From: Leptasterias polaris | Lineage: Eukaryota; Echinodermata; Asteroidea; Forcipulatida; Asteriidae | Assembly (NCBI GenBank): GCA_037783415.1 | Contig: JAZGTN010000240.1 | Location: 1 to 64,000 of the forward strand | Direction: 5' to 3' | Length of the DNA: 64,000 nt | Part shown: piece after piece, positions 1 through 10,665 of the stretch | Numbering within the stretch: position 1 is the first letter of the stretch | Layout of the letters: each line of letters starts with the position of its first letter | Program-made: the position numbers and the translations under genes | The notes under the pieces: generated by a model | The model's database searches: none | What the model saw: the letters and a program-made list of their open reading frames with translations, nothing else | What the model was told of the DNA's origin: nothing

Positions 1-48
1 ATGTTGAATCCCACAATCGCATGCCTGCCAACAATCAACATTGAGGCG

Positions 49-270
49 GGGGGGGGGGGGGGAGATGGTACTTAGAAAAAACAAGTATGGGGGGGGGGAG
101 ATGGTACTTAGAAAAAACAAGTATGGGGGGGGGGGGAGATGGTACTTAGAAAAAACAAGTATGGGGGGGGGGAGATGGTACTTAGAAAAAACAAGTATGG
201 GGGGGGGGAGATGGTACTTAGAAAAAACAAGTATGTGGGGGGAGATGGTACTTAGAAAAAACAAGTATAG
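49..270. repeat. G-run tandem repeat, six copies of about 35 bp
   Basis: Six head-to-tail copies of a unit made of a run of 7 to 14 G followed by AGATGGTACTTAGAAAAAAC and AAGTAT. Copies differ almost only in the length of the G run. A single diverged copy with the same left flank (CAACATTGAGGC) and right flank (AGCACTTT) lies at 689-740. The open frame through the array is a by-product of the repeat and not a gene. Confidence 0.9.
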
Positions 271-1740
271 CACTTTGGCAAAATGTAATGTTAGTTCCTT
301 CTTTACATATTGGTTCATGATAGGTGTAAATTTGATTTGAGGAGTAATTTTTGTCCAGTTCCTCTCTTCTGTTTATTGAATGTGCAATCCTATGAGCGGG
401 TTTGGGGGGTGCTTCAAAAGGAATTAATTAAAACATGTTTATTTCAGGTTTCAGAAACTAATTTTAAAATACTCAAAATGGCCGACTTAAGCAACTGTAC
501 CACATTGTTTCTATTTGGTCTCATTGGGTTCCAGCATCCTGAAAACCTGGCAATATTTTATGTTACGGGCCAAAACAAAATTGTTTGGCGGCCATTTTTA
601 TTATTAAAATGGCCGCCTTAACCGACTGATGCAATTATTTAATTGTGTGTCTTGTTGGGTTCCTGGATCCTTAATACATTCAAGTTTCCAACATTGAGGC
701 GGGGGGGGGGAGGATGGTACTTAGAAAATACAAGTATAGCACTTTTGAAATATTTTATGTTTGTTTCTTCTTTACATATTGGTGAATGATAGGTAAAACA
801 TATATTTTATGAGTTATTTTGTTCGAGTAACGTTCATATTGTGCTTAATCAAACTTCTCTTGTTTATTTTTAATGTTATAATAATCAAAATGGCCGCCTT
901 TTAAAAGTGACTGAACCACCATGGCAATTATAATTTTTGTATGTGAGGCTCATAGACGGAGATACGGACCAAAACCTAATTTATTGGCGGCCATTTATAA
1001 ATGGGCAATATTTAATGTTCTTTTATGTCAGTTCCTTCTTTGTCATTAAATGTATACAAAAATTATACTTTTGATGTTACCAGTCATTTATTTATAAGTC
1101 ATATTGTGCGTAATCCAAACTCTCTTGTTTATATTTCATGTCTTTTCCTAGGAGCGGGTTTTTTGGGGGGGGTTGCTTCCTAAAAAATTTCTTAAAACCT
1201 TTTGTTTTTTGGAGGAATCATAATTTGCCAACAATCTAAATGGCAGCCTTAACCTATTGATCAACATGGGTATAGTCACCAACTCCCAGTATCGGTGAGG
1301 CTCAACCAACATTTCTTTATTTTTGGGCGGGTTTGGGGGGGGGGGGGGAGGATGCTGTTTGAAAAGTAATATCTTAAAACCTTATGTTTATTTAACGTTT
1401 CAAAAATATGTCTCATGCAGATTGGTATGAACAGCTACTTGACAAATGTTTAGCTTAAACATTTAAACTACTCAATTGTGTATTTAGTGGTCATAATACC
1501 ATACCTCAAATATATGTTTAAGGCAATGATTTAGTCCAAGGCAATATGCCAAAGGAAACAGTAATTTAATTGCTTGCTCAACTTGCATTATATGTGACTA
1601 GGACCTAGGCTAACCCCAATCTGCCTTGTGAGGGCACTGTAACCTGAAATTTTCCTAAAATAGTTTTGGTCACCAGGTAGCCATGTCAAGGAAATGTCTC
1701 TGGTCACCATGGCATAAGTAGCCAATATGTGTTGGTACTG
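271..1740. repeat. Diverged duplicated non-coding segment
   Basis: No gene is seen. The stretch after the G-run array (TTCTTTACATATTGG and following, from about 298) recurs from about 765. A GAGCGGGTTT motif followed by a G run and GCTTC recurs near 396, 1151 and 1325, so this is a decayed tandem duplication. The missing C-terminal exons of the minus-strand gene at 1747-4783 were looked for here and not found. Confidence 0.6.
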
Positions 1741-1746
1741 AAAGGG

Positions 1747-4700
1747 TTATCGTTGGGCAACTTCTTGTACTTTATCTTTCATTCCAGGACATAGTTTTGC
1801 GGTGACATCTACCACTGAATTTGTTAGTTTTGCAATATTTTCTGTCTGCAAAGAAAGAAAAGAAGTTAGTTTTGCATGTCGACAAAAACTAAATGAAAAC
1901 AAATTGTAATTTGAAATGTATCACCTATTTTCAGTTTACGAACCTTGCAACACTTGTCAACATGGTTGCCTACAAAGCTCCTGCCATGATAGGCTTGCCT
2001 TGCCACCCGCATTGATTGGAGTGTCTTGTCCAATTGGGACGTCAGGGGTCCTTCACCAACTGCCAACTTCTTGGGATGTTCTGGTGCAGTGCCTTTGACT
2101 TGGACAGCTGAAATGAGTTTAACCAGCAAATAATTGTGTGAGGTATTTTCACAAAATGGAGTATTTGATATTGTGCTAATTATAATTACACTGTATTGTC
2201 ACTTACTAATTCATTTGCCTCGTTAACGCTATCTGAATGGATCTCTTGCAGAAATTGCAGAGCTGGATCATCAGGTTCTGCACCCTCTGCAAGTGACAAT
2301 ACTTGATCCTGAAGAACCTTGCTGTTTTCCTCAAATGCCTGTGCCTTTCTCTCCATTTCATGAGCTTGTTGGATGGTTTCCAAGATCACTTTATATCTTT
2401 GTGAGAGGACAGGTTCGTGAAGAGATGCAGTTGCACTTGTGTATTCCGTGGGTGACATGGTCATGGCAATTTCAAGATCCAATCTGTTGCATGCAGCCTC
2501 ATAACTTGAAAAATGCTTAAGGAAGAGGCCTAAGCTAATGTGTAACCCTGGGATGCACACCTGCAGGTAAGGGTTTCAATAATTTCAGTGTCAAAATATC
2601 ACAGTCATAATAAACAAAATACAATGTATTTCACCGGACATTTTTACTTATGTTTACCTGACAAAGCTCAACCCTCATGAGCGGTTCCTTTATGACATTT
2701 TCAAACATCTTGGCTTTTGCATGTTTTTCTCCAGCAGATCTGAAAGCCTCCAGGGAAGTTGCCATGGTTTGAAGGCTTCGTGGTTGACACGGTTTCCTTT
2801 CTTGTGACGGAAGTTTCATATCTTTGTACTCGACAGTACACCACATGCAACAGTGACGTCCTAAAATTGCATTTAATCAATAGATAAGTTTACCTCATTT
2901 TTATAATTGTTTTCCAATGATAATGAAAACATATAAAATGACTTATGTCACAATAAAAAGGATACTCACCACTTGGCCCTGATAATCCATAAATTTTTGT
3001 CAAGTACTCGTAGTCGCCGAATACAAATATTCGCAGCTTTCGGCCTCTGTAATTTTTTAACAGAAATTAATTATTGGAAATTATTTTTGCAATGAATCTG
3101 ATAAGTTTTAATAGATGTTATCTAAAACTGCTGTAGTATGTGGTGATTCTGCCAGTAGCTCCACTTGGGTCTTGAAGTGTTTTAATCCCACATCTAGGTT
3201 GTATGTGTTGTCAGAGGCCTCAAAGGCACACATGCACAACTACTGTGTGACGAGGTGCATTTGGATGGCTTACATTTGCTACCTGAAACATTTGCTTGAA
3301 TGTTTTGCCCCCCTTATCTCCTCCTAGTTTTACCCATATCTCCTCCTCCGGTATAAGGCCCTCGTGCCATGTCAACTCTCCAGCTCTGTTAATGAGAAAA
3401 ACATTGTGAAAATTAACATGTTTAAAACACCTATGAGGGGAGGGCATTATTGCTTTGCTGACAAGTGTGGAGAGCTTCATTTTACCCAAGGTATTTTACC
3501 AGTTCGAGACACTCACCGCTCATACTCATCGAGTTGCTGGAAGACTTTATCTTTCAAGGACCTCACTTGAACACATGGTACTTTCTTAAGAACCTTCTCA
3601 CCGGAGACTTCATCATTACACATCATCGGGATGTATTCAGCAAGCATGTTACTCTGGACAATCAAATTCTCTTGTTTTCGCATCTTGTGCTCACTTTCTG
3701 TTGTCACCCCTTGATGACTGAGCCATCTGAAAACATTAAAGTGTACTATTTACAAAAAGCATTTTTTTATAAATACTTATGAATGTAGTATGTATAAATA
3801 ACAGAATACATGTACATGCACGACGGAGCTTCAACAAGATACCTTTTTAATTTTCTGTTCTTTGTCCAAGACAGCCCCATTTGTGCCTTCATTGCCAATG
3901 AGTTGACAGCCTGAGCTGGAGGACAAGGGTTTATGGGGTCAGGTGCACCAATGACTTCTTTAGCCTTGTTGAGAATTAGAGAACGTCTTCGTCTGGTGGA
4001 AGTTGATGCCCCCTCGCTTTGGACCCTTGTGCGAGGCACGCACAGAGTTTGCAGTGACTGTTAAATAAAGTATTGGAGATTGTTAATAATTGGTTGTATT
4101 TTATTTTACTGTAACTCAAGCTGATAGAAAAAATCACAGAATGAGATTGTGTATTAATAAAGCATTCCAATACACGAGTTTGATCAGCTTGATATGCTGT
4201 GTACGATTTCTTTGAAATTATTTATGGATTCTGATGATTAATTTGTTTAACAAATTACCTGTGTACCTGTTGAAAGCTCCGTTACAATTCCCCCAGATTG
4301 ATGCAATTTTGATTTTATGATGTGGGCTGCAACTCGCTCCATGTCTTGTGTAACAGGAGCTGAGAGGGGTCTTTGGATTACAGCTTGAGCGACTGAGCTG
4401 AACTCGTTTTCAACAGCTTTAGTTGGTGGGACTGGGGGTCTTCCTCTTTTCTTTTTGGGGGGCCTGCCTCCTTTACATTGAGCATTGAAGCGCTCACATG
4501 TAGCGCATGCTTGTGTATGTTCTTGCCAGTTAGTGTATATATCTTGAGAGTAATCTGCTTTCAAGTTTTCTTTGGTCTTTGAGTAGCAACTCAGACAGAC
4601 ATGGGTGGGATGTTGCTCTTGGTGGTCATCTGCCAAATCTATGGAAAAGGTCTTCTCTATCTTATGACGTATGTGAGGCACTATCTGAATTCCTGATTTT

Positions 4701-4783
4701 GTTTTGGATTTCTCGGCATACGTAGTGTGTCTATTGCCACACACCCTGCAAAGTGCACCCAAAACGCCGAGGTGATGCTCCAT
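1747..4783 (-). CDS. RAG1-N-terminus-like zinc region fused to a DDE transposase-like body (N-RAG-TP/Chapaev-like gene), nine exons
   Basis: Proposed minus-strand exons: 4783-4259, 4057-3843, 3726-3517, 3385 to about 3135, 3046-2970, 2860-2658, 2560-2207 (or 2203), 2107-1944 and 1845-1747 (TAA stop). All borders are GT/AG except the end of exon 4, which I could not place; most phases agree. The product is about 690 residues. It has an N-terminal Cys/His region like the part of vertebrate RAG1 before the RING finger, two AT-hooks and a basic linker. The body carries GGDKGG (candidate first Asp), FGDYEYL (candidate second Asp), RHCCMWC and GLHISLGLFLKHF, recalling the Cys/His insertion of RAG1/Transib/CMC transposases, and ends with RQAYHGRSFVGNHV and CPGMKDK. 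By memory this matches animal N-RAG-TP/Chapaev-like proteins. Oddities: a +1 frame change in exon 4, a phase conflict between exons 7 and 8, and no exon with the final catalytic Glu. It may be a domesticated gene or a decaying transposon. Confidence 0.72.
2207..2860 (-). CDS. Exons 6-7: zinc-like insertion region of the transposase-like body
   Basis: Exon 6 (2860-2658) opens with RHCCMWC, completed by the last base of exon 5. Exon 7 (2560-2207) opens with VCIPGLHISLGLFLKHF and continues into a Glu/Gln-rich, probably coiled-coil stretch. A CxxC after the second catalytic Asp and a later pair of His residues are the known signature of the insertion between the second Asp and the Glu in several eukaryotic DDE transposases (RAG1, Transib, CMC, hAT). 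Exon 6 joins exon 7 in phase 0 (CTTTGTCAG to GTGTGCATC). Confidence 0.65.
4259..4783 (-). CDS. Exon 1: RAG1-like N-terminal zinc region plus AT-hooks
   Basis: From ATG at 4783 the exon encodes 175 residues. LCRVCGN (Cys12, Cys15), HPTHVCLSC (His58, Cys63, Cys66) and WQEHTQACATC (His89, Cys93, Cys96) keep the order and spacing of the Cys/His pairs in the vertebrate RAG1 N-terminal region. KGGRPPKKKRGRPP (104-117) contains two overlapping AT-hook motifs, a minor-groove DNA-binding element. The exon ends in phase 0 at CAG/GTAATT. A good acceptor (TTGTTTTCTTTAG, minus strand) lies just before the ATG and the frame stays open back to it, so an upstream exon is likely. Confidence 0.75.
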
Positions 4784-5269
4784 TTTGATGTCAATCAAAA
4801 TCACTAAGAACTAAAGAAAACAAAATTTCAGCAGAAAATCAGATGTGTTTCCTTAAAATAGAGAGTTTGATCTTTCTTTTAAAGTATTATATAGCTTTGT
4901 CAAAACTCTACATAAACAGATATAATGAATAAACAACGACATTTTCAAACGAAATTCACTTTTAAGAAGACACCCTAGCAACCACTTTGCTTTATAACTT
5001 CACTTTTATTGGTATAGTTTTTGCTTTAAAAAATCCACATTTTATAACTTGGATACGTACCAATGGCTTGGTAATAATTTTTTTAAGATTTAGGTTTCGA
5101 AAAAGGCGCCAAAACCAAGCCGAAAAGTTTGTTGTCCTCTAGAGGGCGTCCTTGTTGCCATGTTCTGTCGGCCGAGGAAAGTCTGGTTTCCGCCTCTGCT
5201 GTGCAGAATACTGATAGCGCGCGACCAATGGGACTAGAACGTACGTGAAACGGCACGCAGCGGAGAGTA

Positions 5270-6006
5270 GACTTGACTCAAGTCCCAATCCCGTGCAAGG
5301 CCCTTCCTTGCCTCACTATTGTTTTGCGCTCTGCATTCTCCAGAACCTGTTCCGCGCGCGGGACAGGGACTTGACGATCCCGCAGTTGCCTGATATGTAA
5401 ATTTATTCACTTACGAATATGCAAAGTTACGGCGCACTACTTGTTGTCCAATCAAACGCGTTCAAAAAGAAGACTCGTTGATTTTTTTATTTGCGGGGGG
5501 GGTAAAGTACTTTGTCGAGGATCGAAATGCATTAATATATATAAAAACTACAAATTTATTTGAATTCAAGTTAATATTACGTATACATTGGGATTGGTAT
5601 TGTTTGCAAATGCTTACTTTGAATTGTTGACAAATGCAATTCAGCGACTTAAAACACCCACCCCCCTCTTCCGCCCGGCAGCCATTCTGGAGATGCTTAC
5701 GTCCGTAGATACATGATACATGATACATGATACAAACGTCACAGAGTAAGGTCACAGAGTGAGATGAATACTAAATGAAAGGGGCGGCACTTCCACGCTC
5801 CCACATCTCCCCATTCGGGGAGATTTTTCTATTCAATGCGTGGAGTAGGAAACGACCCCGTCAAGTCCCTTGATCGCCACCACAATAGCTACATTTTGTC
5901 GGTGAGGGCGCACTGGTATTATATGTCTGTACTGTGGCTGCATGCTGGCGCGTTACATGTGTGTTAGGCCAGGAACCTCGCACGAGAAAGGGACTTGAAT
6001 CAAGTC
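5270..6006. repeat. Paired GACTTGA-N-TCAAGTC palindromes
   Basis: Two 15-bp near-perfect palindromes, GACTTGACTCAAGTC at 5270-5284 and GACTTGAATCAAGTC at 5992-6006, lie 722 bp apart. With their flanks (AGACTTGA..TCAAGTCCC against GGGACTTGA..TCAAGTCT) they are inverted with respect to each other. Further GGGACTTGA or TCAAGTCCC words lie near 5367, 5864 and 6541. Function unknown. Confidence 0.6.
5708..5735. repeat. GATACAT tandem repeat
   Basis: Four consecutive copies of the 7-mer GATACAT (the last is GATACAA), followed by two copies of GTCACAGAGT. Simple repeat. Confidence 0.9.
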
Positions 6007-6140
6007 TAAGCGGAGAGCAACCGTAAATTCAAATAGTGTGTACTGTGCATACACACACATCCGCACGTCGCGATGGTCGAATGAGATTATTTTCAACGTA
6101 GGTGGCGCGCTGGTGGCGCTACCCCATCCGCCCCGCCCCC

Positions 6141-7285
6141 CTGATTGACATTGAGTTCTTATGGTAATTATTAGCGCGTGCACGCACGCATATATCTGAC
6201 CGCAAAATGTGACCCAATGCCTTTGAATGCTTTAGGCTATAGACAAAAGCCTTTGTTATGAAATTAAAATGATTCGAGAAAATGTCCACACAAAATAACA
6301 TCCTTCGAACTTGTGTGGTCTTTTATACTTCGTAATACTTCGTATACGTCCACCGATTTGTGACGTACATGTACATAGCAGACCTGATTTCCTTCACGAA
6401 GTAAAAAGGAAAAACAAATTTTTAGTTTGTGTGAATCATTATATTTTATTTTAAAAACATCTTTCCAACAATATTCATTTCTATAACAAACTCTTTTTAG
6501 CGCCCGACCCGAAGACACTTGTCCCTTTAAAGTTCAGGCCAGGGGACTTGAGTGTGTATTTGACTAGACTAGTATTGTTTGATTAGAGCAAGCTCTATGG
6601 TTTGATATGGCGTAGTGCACACAGAACAAAGGTTATATCCTGCACATTTCCTGGCAAGATACCACTCGTCATTATGAGGAATGTGACATTTTGTATAGAA
6701 ATCAAGATTTGTTTAAATATTTATAACAACTCACAGTGAAAGCTTTTTGAGAGGAGCCCAATTCTTCAAAATCTTCAAAGTAAAATTTAAAAAACGTGAG
6801 AAAATATACACAAGCATTAGCAGATCAGTCTATATTTTGTGTAAACAATAATGATATCACGGATTACACGATCTTGTATCCCAAGAAAACGTTATAATTT
6901 ATAATAGGGCCTAATGAAATTAGTTATGCAAGATCAAAAGTCAACGAAAAGTATTAACCAATCAAAAGGCTGAATCATCGTAGGGGGCGTTACAAAGTCA
7001 CTTTTAAGTTTTAGAAACTGCGGTATAATGCTGTTGCTTATGTGGGGTATTCCATTAATTTGGAAGGGTTAAGTGTTCTTACGAGACTGTGCTTTGTTTT
7101 GGGAATTAATGTATTCAAACTTAAGATTAAAAAACAGTGGTGGAAATTTCTAAATGGTTAAAGTTGTAGATATAGATAATAATTCAAACCATAAAATATC
7201 AGGAAATCGCTGTTTTTAATTTAATTTGCTGTCTAGACAGATTTGTGCATCCCTGCTTGATGAATAAATTATTCCAGTGCACGTT
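6141..7285. other. No recognisable gene
   Basis: AT-rich DNA with only short, low-quality reading frames. I see no repeat family or RNA gene here. Confidence 0.5.
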
Positions 7286-7289
7286 CAGA

Positions 7290-7409
7290 GGTCAGATTCG
7301 ATTCAGCAACATGGCGACCTTCACAACTTTGAGTTGACACTCACAACAACAGACAGAAGTTTGTTTCGTTTCTTGCACTTAAATAAATGGGAGTACAATT
7401 TTGAACAAG
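7290..7409 (+). other. Candidate untranslated first exon
   Basis: A short segment with ATGGCGACC at 7311 (only eight codons before a stop) ends in a strong donor, TTGAACAAG/GTGAGTAG. No downstream coding exon can be paired with it. A GTACTTG tandem repeat follows at 7430-7452. Low confidence. Confidence 0.2.
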
Positions 7410-7452
7410 GTGAGTAGAGCTAGCTTCTTGGTACTTGGTACTTGGTACTTGG

Positions 7453-8070
7453 TAGGATAATCCCTCTAGCGGCTCAAACTGAGCCAAACTGGGATGTTGT
7501 TCAGGTATGAATTTGAGAGAGAGATAGAAAGAGACGAAATGGTGAGACTAGATCCTCCCCTGTCCGGTTTTCGATGTAGTATGCCTTTTTCTTTGAATTG
7601 AAAAAAAATAAAAATATTCCATAATCAACTGATGCCCTAATTACCTTCCTTTGTTTATAAGAAATATGCAAACATATATTAAAATGTGATGGACATTGAA
7701 ACTTTCACACCACGCACCGATCTTCGATGACTTCAATAGCGTCCCATTTGTTTTGAGTTTGACCTGTTTTCGATGCAAACAAGAAAGTATGGTGTCCGGG
7801 TGAAGCCATACGTGGAAGGAACATCTGCAGTGACTACAAGTGTTCTGTGAGACTTAGTGTATGACTCTATAGCCAGCAGTTTTCTTCATTTTATTCAACA
7901 TATTTTTTATTTAGTTTTAAAAATAACCATGGTATTTTTCAAAAACTTAAAAAAAAAAATATATAAAACAAAAATGTAAATAATTCTTGGCTTTGAAATC
8001 TTATTTTTATTTAGTTTTGTGTCTTTTTATGTTTCTTAACATTTATAATAAAGCATATAAATAAACAGTG
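7453..8070. other. No recognisable gene
   Basis: AT-rich spacer with A/T runs between the candidate exon and the retrotransposon. Nothing else identified. Confidence 0.5.
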
Positions 8071-8074
8071 ATAA

Positions 8075-8509
8075 TCGAATCACAAAGCTGAAACAGATGA
8101 TGTCGAGTGTATATGGGTTGAACTTAAATGTAAGCAAAGGCAGCCTATACTCATAAGTTCTATTTACAGGCCACCGTCAAGTTCTGTTGGGATTATAGAT
8201 AAACTCGGTGATATTATAGATAGAGCCTCTTGTGAATGTAAAGAAATTATTGTAGCTGGCGACTTTAATTGTGATGTGTCAGAGGACGATAATGGTACTT
8301 CCTCAAACCCTATAATTTCATGTTTTAATCTGTTCCAAATGACGCAACTTATACATGATCCTACCCGTGTTACTGAACCGACTCGAACAACTATTGATCT
8401 AATTTTTAGCTCTCATCCTGAACTCGTAAGTGAAAGTGGTGTCTTACCTGTCCTGATTAGTGACACTATCTTGTTTACGGTGTGCATAATTGGAAAGCAC
8501 CCCCAATAG
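8075..8509 (+). pseudogene. Endonuclease-domain remnant of the LINE
   Basis: The open frame from 8075 (no ATG, so truncated) encodes the C-terminal half of an apurinic-type endonuclease: SSIYRPP, then AGDFNCD and TTIDLIF. At the SDH motif the frame breaks: the sequence reads AGT GAC ACT ATC, as if one base had been lost around 8463-8466, and the next frame continues with LVYGVHNWKAPP into the RT frame. Endonuclease and RT were therefore one ORF2 originally, and this copy lacks the catalytic His of SDH. Confidence 0.8.
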
Positions 8510-10665
8510 AAGCCCGTTCAATTAACTTTAGATGTATAAAAGATATCGACAAGGACGTTTTTCAAAATGACCTCCTTAATGCCCCATGGGAACATGTTCT
8601 TAATTGTCATGATATTGATGAAGCATGGTCCATATGGCACTCTTTGTTTATGAGTATTATTAACCTTCATGCACCAATTAAATCGAAGCGTGTTCGAGGT
8701 GCTTCGTTGCCTTGGCTCGATGGGGAAATTATGCAACTCGTGCGACATCGCGATCTTGCAAATAAAACCGCAAAACGTTCGGGCTCCCCAAATGATTGGA
8801 ATGAATACAAAAAGCTGCGAAACAGGGTTACTGAACAAATTCGCAGCAAGAAAAGCGAATACTTTAAATCAACCATCGAGGAAAATAAAGGCAACTCATC
8901 CATTTTGTGGAAAAAGCTAAAAGAGGTCCTTCCCAACAAACGAAAAATTGTTCCAAAATCTATCCTTTCCCAGAATGGGGATTTCGTTGACGATCTCGCC
9001 GACATTGCAGATACATTTAACGAACACTTTTCTACAATTGGAACTCGTATGGCTAGAAACGCCCCTCCATGTGAACTTGAAGTGGACGAGGGCCCTGTTC
9101 CCGACTCGCTCGCTGATAAATGCCTACTGCCTGATATTACAGAAGAGTATGTTCAAAAGCAAATATCATCAATGTCGGTCGGAAAAGCAACAGGTCCGGA
9201 TGGAATAAGTGTAAAAATGATTAAAATAGCGTCACCGTATATTACTAAATCCTTAACTCACATCTTTAACCTATCGATAAGATGCGAACAATACCCTAAA
9301 GAGTGGAAACACGCCTTGGTCACACCTATTTATAAGGGTGGAGACAAATGTAATGCAACTAACTATCGGCCTATTTCCATACTGCCGATTATCTCGAAGA
9401 TTTTAGAAAGATGGGTACACTCAACTGTTTATTCATATCTTGATGTATGTAAAATAATTCCTAGTTGCCAGTCAGGGTTTAGACCCTTACACTCAACTGA
9501 AACCACCTTACATGATTTAACGAACAAATGTTTTCAGGCTATGGAGAGAGGGGAAATGACAGGCACTGTTTTTATAGATTTAAGTAAAGCATTCGATTCT
9601 GTTAATCATGCAATTCTGCTTGATAAACTTGACAGGGTAAATATATCAACCTCTGTAATCAACTGGTTTAAGTCGTATCTAACCAAACGTAGCCAGTCTG
9701 TGAATATTGAAGGAAAAGTATCTACGGCCCTACCACTAAACACCGGCGTACCACAGGGATCAATTTTGGGTCCACTGTTATTCATTATTTACACTAGTGA
9801 CCTACCACTGTGTATCCCTCAAACGTGTAATTTGTTTATGTATGCCGATGACTCGACATTAACATGTAGTTCCACCAATATTAATGAGATAGAAAACAAC
9901 TTGAATATAGCCCTAGGTCGAATTTACGACTGGTGTACCAGAAACAAACTAACAATAAACGCCAACAAAACAAAAGCCATGCTTATTGGAACTAAGCAAA
10001 ACGTTTGCAGTACTGACCTTGATGTCAGTATCGCTGGTAACCCGATCTTGAAGGTGAACTCTTGTAAATGTTTAGGTGTTATTATTGATGACACTTTAAG
10101 ATGGGGACCCCACGTTGAATACGTAAAGAAAACTGTTTCCTCTAAACTAAGTATGCTACATAGAATCCGCGACTGTGTTCCACAAAGCAGCTTGCACTCT
10201 CTGTTTGTTAGCTTAGTCTTGCCTTCGTTAGACTATTGTATTACTGTATGGGGAGGACGGTACATGTCTCATAACAATATTCTCAACAAATGTCTTAAAA
10301 GAGCCGCGCGGATAATCCTTAAGTGTGCCTTCTTAACTCCCTCAGCCGATATGTTTACTAGACTTAATTGGATTTCGTTTATTGAGAGAGTCGAGTATAA
10401 AAAGGCTATTCTTGTTCACAAATGTATAAATAAAACCACTCCTTTGTATATGACAAATATATTCACACCACAAACGCAGATTCGTGAAACGAGACAATCC
10501 GCTGACATGAAGCTTAAGATTCCCTTTGCGAAAAAAGAATGTTTTGCCACAAGCTTTGCTGTAACTGGTACAATTTTATGGAATAACTTGCATGTTCAAT
10601 TGAGAACCACGACTTCTCTAACCTCATTCAAATCTGAACTTCGTAAAACGTTCATTAGTCCGTAA
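8482..10665 (+). CDS. LINE reverse transcriptase (ORF2 C-terminal part)
   Basis: A 727-codon frame with no internal stop. It covers the linker after the endonuclease (NKTAKRSGSPNDW, RNRVTEQIRSKKSEYF) and the full fingers-palm RT: TPIYKGGD and NYRPISILP, FIDLSKAFD (catalytic Asp, near residue 364), GVPQGSILGPLLF, and MYADDSTL (catalytic Asp pair, near residue 455). The thumb/C-terminal region ends in the usual LWNNLHVQLRTT..SFKSELRKTF. The first GTG/ATG-like codon is not a true start, because a frameshift at about 8465 separates this frame from the endonuclease. The RT looks enzymatically intact although the element cannot be autonomous. Confidence 0.92.
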   Translation: MHNWKAPPIEARSINFRCIKDIDKDVFQNDLLNAPWEHVLNCHDIDEAWSIWHSLFMSIINLHAPIKSKRVRGASLPWLDGEIMQLVRHRDLANKTAKRSGSPNDWNEYKKLRNRVTEQIRSKKSEYFKSTIEENKGNSSILWKKLKEVLPNKRKIVPKSILSQNGDFVDDLADIADTFNEHFSTIGTRMARNAPPCELEVDEGPVPDSLADKCLLPDITEEYVQKQISSMSVGKATGPDGISVKMIKIASPYITKSLTHIFNLSIRCEQYPKEWKHALVTPIYKGGDKCNATNYRPISILPIISKILERWVHSTVYSYLDVCKIIPSCQSGFRPLHSTETTLHDLTNKCFQAMERGEMTGTVFIDLSKAFDSVNHAILLDKLDRVNISTSVINWFKSYLTKRSQSVNIEGKVSTALPLNTGVPQGSILGPLLFIIYTSDLPLCIPQTCNLFMYADDSTLTCSSTNINEIENNLNIALGRIYDWCTRNKLTINANKTKAMLIGTKQNVCSTDLDVSIAGNPILKVNSCKCLGVIIDDTLRWGPHVEYVKKTVSSKLSMLHRIRDCVPQSSLHSLFVSLVLPSLDYCITVWGGRYMSHNNILNKCLKRAARIILKCAFLTPSADMFTRLNWISFIERVEYKKAILVHKCINKTTPLYMTNIFTPQTQIRETRQSADMKLKIPFAKKECFATSFAVTGTILWNNLHVQLRTTTSLTSFKSELRKTFISP

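Larger units (their letters stand above)
4784..6140. promoter_or_regulatory. CpG-rich, possibly promoter-bearing interval
   Basis: CpG is much more frequent here (GCGCGC runs near 5217 and 5356, GGCGCC at 5106) than in the surrounding AT-rich DNA. There are CCAAT words at 5225 and 5449, and the interval lies just upstream of the minus-strand RAG1-like gene. A small minus-strand reading frame (MATRTPSRG) begins near 5162. No protein homology is seen. The promoter role is an inference from composition and position. Confidence 0.35.

Noticed and set aside
41..340. Open frame with repeated GGGEMVLRKNKYG peptide
   Set aside because: Pure translation of a G-run tandem repeat; G-run lengths vary so the frame is accidental.
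6727..6760. CACAGTG word as a possible RSS-like end of a RAG transposon
   Set aside because: No suitable nonamer at 12 or 23 bp and no partner on the other side of the RAG1-like gene.
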